From contig OX485809.1 in assembly GCA_950295325.1 (NCBI GenBank), positions 20,722,144 to 20,786,143 of the forward strand: DNA of 64,000 nt, in the 5' to 3' direction. The DNA is from Polytrichum commune. Taxonomy: Eukaryota; Streptophyta; Polytrichopsida; Polytrichales; Polytrichaceae. Made by a program: the position numbers and the translations under genes. Positions within the stretch are counted from its first letter, which is position 1; every line of letters begins with the position of its first letter. The notes beneath the pieces were generated by a model that worked only from the letters and a program-made list of their open reading frames with translations, was not told where the DNA came from and searched no databases. Shown here piece by piece: positions 59,931 to 64,000 of this stretch.

Positions 59931-62900
59931 AGCACTGGTGTTGATGAATACGTACTACGAGTTTACTCGATTGTGCTGACTATCGAGTAAAGAGCAACTA
60001 ATAAAAGTTGAAAATGTAGTCCAATCTCTTTTGAACATGTGTCTTTATGGTGTTTATTTTTAGATGCACATCCAACCACATACCATTCAAATACATGTAT
60101 CTCGATAAGAGGAATATTTAATAACACATGCTTATCTTTAGAGAGGTTGAGAGCTCAAATATTAGCAACTTGAAGAACGAAGCCTTCTCATTTGCCAATA
60201 CCCTCTTAAGATTCATGCTTGTGCACTCAAGTCCTCTTTACACTTGAGCTTCCAACTCGAAAGCTTGAACTTCTTACTAGACTTGCAACGTGTGCATGGC
60301 ACCTTGGTGGATTTTATGCGGAACATCTATGATGAACCGCTTATAGAATTTGGCTTAAATGCATGGGTATCCCATGTTGACGAATAGAGTTTTATCATGC
60401 AAGTCCCAAGAAGCATTTGCGTTCCTTTTCGTTTTTATCGTGAAAAACCCTTGATCAAAATCCTCATGTAGATATGTATAGAGACTCTAATTCCATCATC
60501 CTCAAAATACCATAATTGTGTAAGCATCGTCAAAAGTCAACTGGGTTGTTTCAACTTGTAAGTAAGTGACATATTTAGAGCTCACTCATGTTTGACAATG
60601 GACTTGCATTTATAGGGAACAAGAACTAAAATAAGGATTGTAAAAATGTTAGGCATCTCTACCGTATGTGGGCCATATGTATGTGCATCACATGGGGATG
60701 GCAATTAGGTGTATGTAGCATCCCCATGGATCGTCATCTTTAGAACATGACTTGGAGTTGCTAAATTCTTATCAAGAAACATTATTTTGAATACATTTAA
60801 AAATATAAAAATCAAGCATCGAAAGGACTATAGGTTCCACAATCCATGAAAGTAAGTTCTTAGAAGTGAGAAATAAAACTAACGGGTCTAAATAATGACC
60901 CTTACTTTGAGGTTATTTTTACTTCATATTAGTGTTCAGAACTACATCTAAGAGGTTTGAACTTTGAAGAATGCCAATGTAAACTTGTGTATCTGTCCCT
61001 AGCTATTACGTATGAATATCTTATTCATTATCATCATCACAAAGTTATGTTTAGTTTTTCTTTCTTTCTTTCCCTTATTAGATGGTCATATATGTAATCT
61101 CCCCATTATGTTGACTACTAGGCTTAAAACGAAAACTAAATTTTCAGCATGTAGTTCAACTATTTTTGTATAACATTCTTTTTGGTGTTCATTTGTTTAT
61201 ATCCATTTATGAGACAAATGAATCATGTTATTTTCATTAGCAAGAATCGTACAAGGGTCAAGGTTACCAAAACTCAAAAAGAAGAAGAATGAGAACTCTC
61301 TTGCGTGCACCCAGTGTAGCCGATGGCACCATACAACCCCAATGTAGGGTAAACACCCTAAGCATATTCAATTAACATTGATATCCATTCTTAGATCCAG
61401 ACCTCAACACACACACCACTCAAATATAGATGTTTGTTTAGGATGAGTATCAAAGTTAGGCCTGCTTTAATAACAATCTAATACTAGAAAACAAAGAGTC
61501 TCCGCAATCCATTCCGGTTCGGTGGTGTCCTAAAAGGCAACATTCCACACAAAAGGTGTTGTTGCCGATCCAATCTTATATCATTATGTGGGCACATAAA
61601 AGTGATGTAAGGGTTTTGAGGGGGCAAAGCCTTCAAGGGTATATGGGTATACACGAAAGGAAGGCAAGCCTTCAATGGTGACATGCAAATACATTATGGG
61701 GGGCTAATGTTTGAAATGACATCACGAGGAGGGAGTGTGACTAGGTAAAAAAACTCCCCTCAATCTCCTCATTCCACGGGGTTTATGTGCGAACGTGAGG
61801 TATGAGGCTTTGCCTTTGTTGGTATAGGGTTGGTCGAGGAAGTGACCTTGAAAGGTGTATTAATTTAGGTTGGTTGAAGGAAGGTTGTGGTGGTGTGAAG
61901 TTGCAACGATGGGGAATGGAGTTGTAGTGTTGTGGAGTTTCATAATGTGGTGCTCATGTGGTGTAGTGTGCTTAGGTTGATTGACATAGATATGTTTCTT
62001 GAGAGGTTTGGTATTGCATATTTCAACCAAAGGGCTGGACTTATTTATTTAGTTCCCGAGTTTCTATACATGTTTTTTTGTGTGTGCATATCTCAAGCAA
62101 AGATTTGGATTCAGGGAGCAAGCACGGTCAAGTATACGGAAAAAATGTTCTAGTATATTAAAACCATAATTCTTTTGGTCAAATGCTTAAAAGTAGTAGC
62201 AAAATGTTGTTTGGATTTTTTTCTCATGGCATACCCTTTATTGTTGTGTTAGGTAATCAAATATGAAATTTGAAGATGTGATCTACAAAACTTATCATTA
62301 AAAATACTGTTCAAAAGGTGATCGCTAAATTTGGTTTTGGACCTATATTTCATGACCTTAAATATTTTGAAGTTGGATTTTTTTGTATTCCTTGAATTCA
62401 TTATAAGCTTGAGGGCAACATTACAAAAATGGTAGAAAACATCAATTTAATGTAATTTTATCATTTAAAAAAAACAATTAGACAATTACATCTTCAATGT
62501 ACCTACTTGCACACAACTTGCACCATCTTCTAGAATATGTAGACTTTTCTTGAAATTTTCTATCAACATGAATTGCTTGGCTTTGTAGATCAATGTGTTT
62601 TTCAAATGTCCTTCACAAAATTCAAGGTTAGTATGTAGTCTTGAATCACTTTCACTTAAACCTATACAAGGTAATGGAGTTGTGTGTTTACCGTGCTTGT
62701 GCCGTTCACTATTTATTTTATACCCCAAGGTTCATTAGAGATTTCATGTTCATGTTTGAATGTAGGCTTGTGTGTACATACCCTAAACAAAAAGGATGTG
62801 CACACAAAGGTTCTTCTTCTTCTTCAATAAATAAATAAAAATTGACACCGTGTAACGTATGTATTGTGTCCACTATCCAAAATAGGTGCACCTACTTTAG

Positions 62901-63580
62901 GCCATCCTGACTATGTTAACATTTGAACCTAGACCAGGTTGATTTTTTAGAGCCCAAAGTCTAATTTTATTGTAAAATGTGTCTTTTGGATGCCCATTCT
63001 TAACATCAATCCTTGCCATATATTGCTCGAATATAGGTGTCCAATTAAGAAGAGTGACCACATATCACCTAGGAGGGGGGAGGGGTCACATTCCCTTGTG
63101 AAGATAAGTACCACATGAAATATAAGGTTATTTCAAGGGGCTAGTATGAAACAATGTGCATATTCATGAGATATTCCATATATTTCTTAAATATGGAATA
63201 CAATAATTATATTTTGATAATGAATTTCCAATGCCTTAAAATTTCATAAGAATTATATCAATGTTTCAGCTTTGAAACATTAGATAAGACCTATCTTTTA
63301 TCCCACAAGTTTTCCTAGTGCAACGCCATTTACCCCCCCCCCCCCCCCCACCGTGTCACATAAGGCCCACATAGCATTGCTTGGGCTAAAGCCCTAAAAA
63401 TGAGGATAATACCGATAACTACAAAGAGGCTATGAGCAACTTGGACATGTTGTGGGTAACCAAGAACCTTCTCTGTTGTCGGTCTAACTCTATAATCTAT
63501 TGGATTATATTATTTAGTTATATTCTTGGAGACAAAGGAAACAATATTTATTGTATTGCCAAAAACATACAAGGCCATTG
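59931..63580. other. Intergenic with miniature-element fragments
   Basis: Fragments of the TAAGGTAGACGTG family occur at about 59950-60110, 61005-61470 and 62935-63070 (landmarks TTTTGAACATGTGTCTTTAT, ATGTTGACTACTAGGC, GTGTCCAATTAAGAAGAG). A run of 17 C lies at 63333-63349. No gene is recognised. Confidence 0.5.
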
Positions 63581-63582
63581 GG

Positions 63583-63585
63583 ACA

Positions 63586-63646
<61 letters not shown>
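63583..63646. repeat. (AC)n microsatellite followed by poly-A
   Basis: About 13 AC units to 63608, a short CC, then 37 consecutive A (63610-63646). It lies between two inverted ~60-bp similar segments (63436-63500 and 63745-63800). Confidence 0.85.
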
Positions 63647-63648
<2 letters not shown>

Positions 63649-63699
63649 ATAGAAATTTATCAGGTGCACCTGGTGGAACCACAAAGAGGGGTGAACCAC

Positions 63700-63978
63700 C
63701 TAACCATGGTTTCCTAAGCCAACATTGGGTGCCCAATTATTCCCCACGATTTTACTATTCGATCTATGATAGAGGAGGTCTTTTTCGCCCCACATAGCAT
63801 CAAACTTGGCAACAACATCATCATAGGTGGCCTCCCTCTTGGAGTCTTTGAGAGCTTTTTCCAAAACAATTCTAGCATAGTCAGGAAGGCCTTGCCAAAT
63901 CATACGCTTCACCTTACTAGCATCCCATCCGGTCTTATTTGAACGTGAAATCATTTCTCTCATCCAACCGATCCCCAA
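63700..63978 (-). other. Unassigned coding-like fragment near the window edge
   Basis: A 92-codon frame containing VKRMIWQGLPDYARIVLEKA and a KREATYDDVVAKFDAMWGEK stretch, which looks protein-like (amphipathic, charged). I do not recognise the family. A retroelement origin is possible but unproven; treat it as a fossil fragment whose context lies beyond the window. Confidence 0.3.
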
Positions 63979-64000
63979 CGCGATGTCTCTAAGGAGGAGC

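Noticed and set aside
1-64000. CRISPR arrays, operons, rRNA or tRNA genes
   Set aside because: None seen by reading; the sequence is plant nuclear in character. A tRNA scan was not possible here.

Overview
This window is nuclear DNA from a seed plant, most likely a flowering plant. The genes have plant exon structures with GT-AG introns of about 0.1 to 1.2 kb. The ribosomal-protein gene has a plant telo-box upstream, TTTAGGG-type motifs are scattered about, and most of the sequence is AT-rich intergenic DNA full of miniature inverted-repeat elements. Gene density is low. The species cannot be fixed from the sequence alone.

Three complete split genes were reconstructed exon by exon on the minus strand. 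(1) Phosphoacetylglucosamine mutase (nine exons, 16989-23004, 573 aa) makes GlcNAc-1-phosphate on the way to UDP-GlcNAc. Its reading frame stays open upstream with a transit-peptide-like leader. (2) Ribosomal protein L35/uL29 (five exons, 25117-27300, 123 aa) has a first coding exon of only four bases. (3) An alpha/beta-hydrolase (ten exons, 31728-37000, 437 aa) has an intact Ser-Asp-His triad and a hydrophobic C-terminal segment. A fourth, single-exon candidate (14358-14834, +, 158 aa) has a plausible plant-type basic protein but no assigned function. The genes do not form a visible pathway; they are independent housekeeping or metabolic loci.

The rest is mobile and repeated DNA. 1-12 kb holds several terminal-inverted-repeat (TIR) elements. 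13.06-14.34 kb is a ~260-bp tandem array just upstream of the 158-aa gene. 36.5-38.15 kb is a ~120-195-bp tandem array that encloses exon 1 of the hydrolase. 44.2-45.75 kb is a hAT-like relic. 46.98-47.33 kb is a four-copy 85-bp compound minisatellite. 47.84-50.97 kb is a 3.1-kb PIF/Harbinger-like element with a TAA duplication. 51.53-54.25 kb is a Mutator-like foldback element nested in an older miniature element. 54.6-55.55 kb is a nearly palindromic ~0.95-kb element whose relatives sit in introns of two of the genes. One high-copy miniature family (TIR near TAAGGTAGACGTG) recurs about ten times.

I saw no CRISPR array, operon-like cluster, rRNA or recognisable tRNA, and nothing I can defend as a new biological system. 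The most unusual items are the nested foldback Mutator-like element, the near-perfect hairpins, and the tandem arrays abutting two gene starts.
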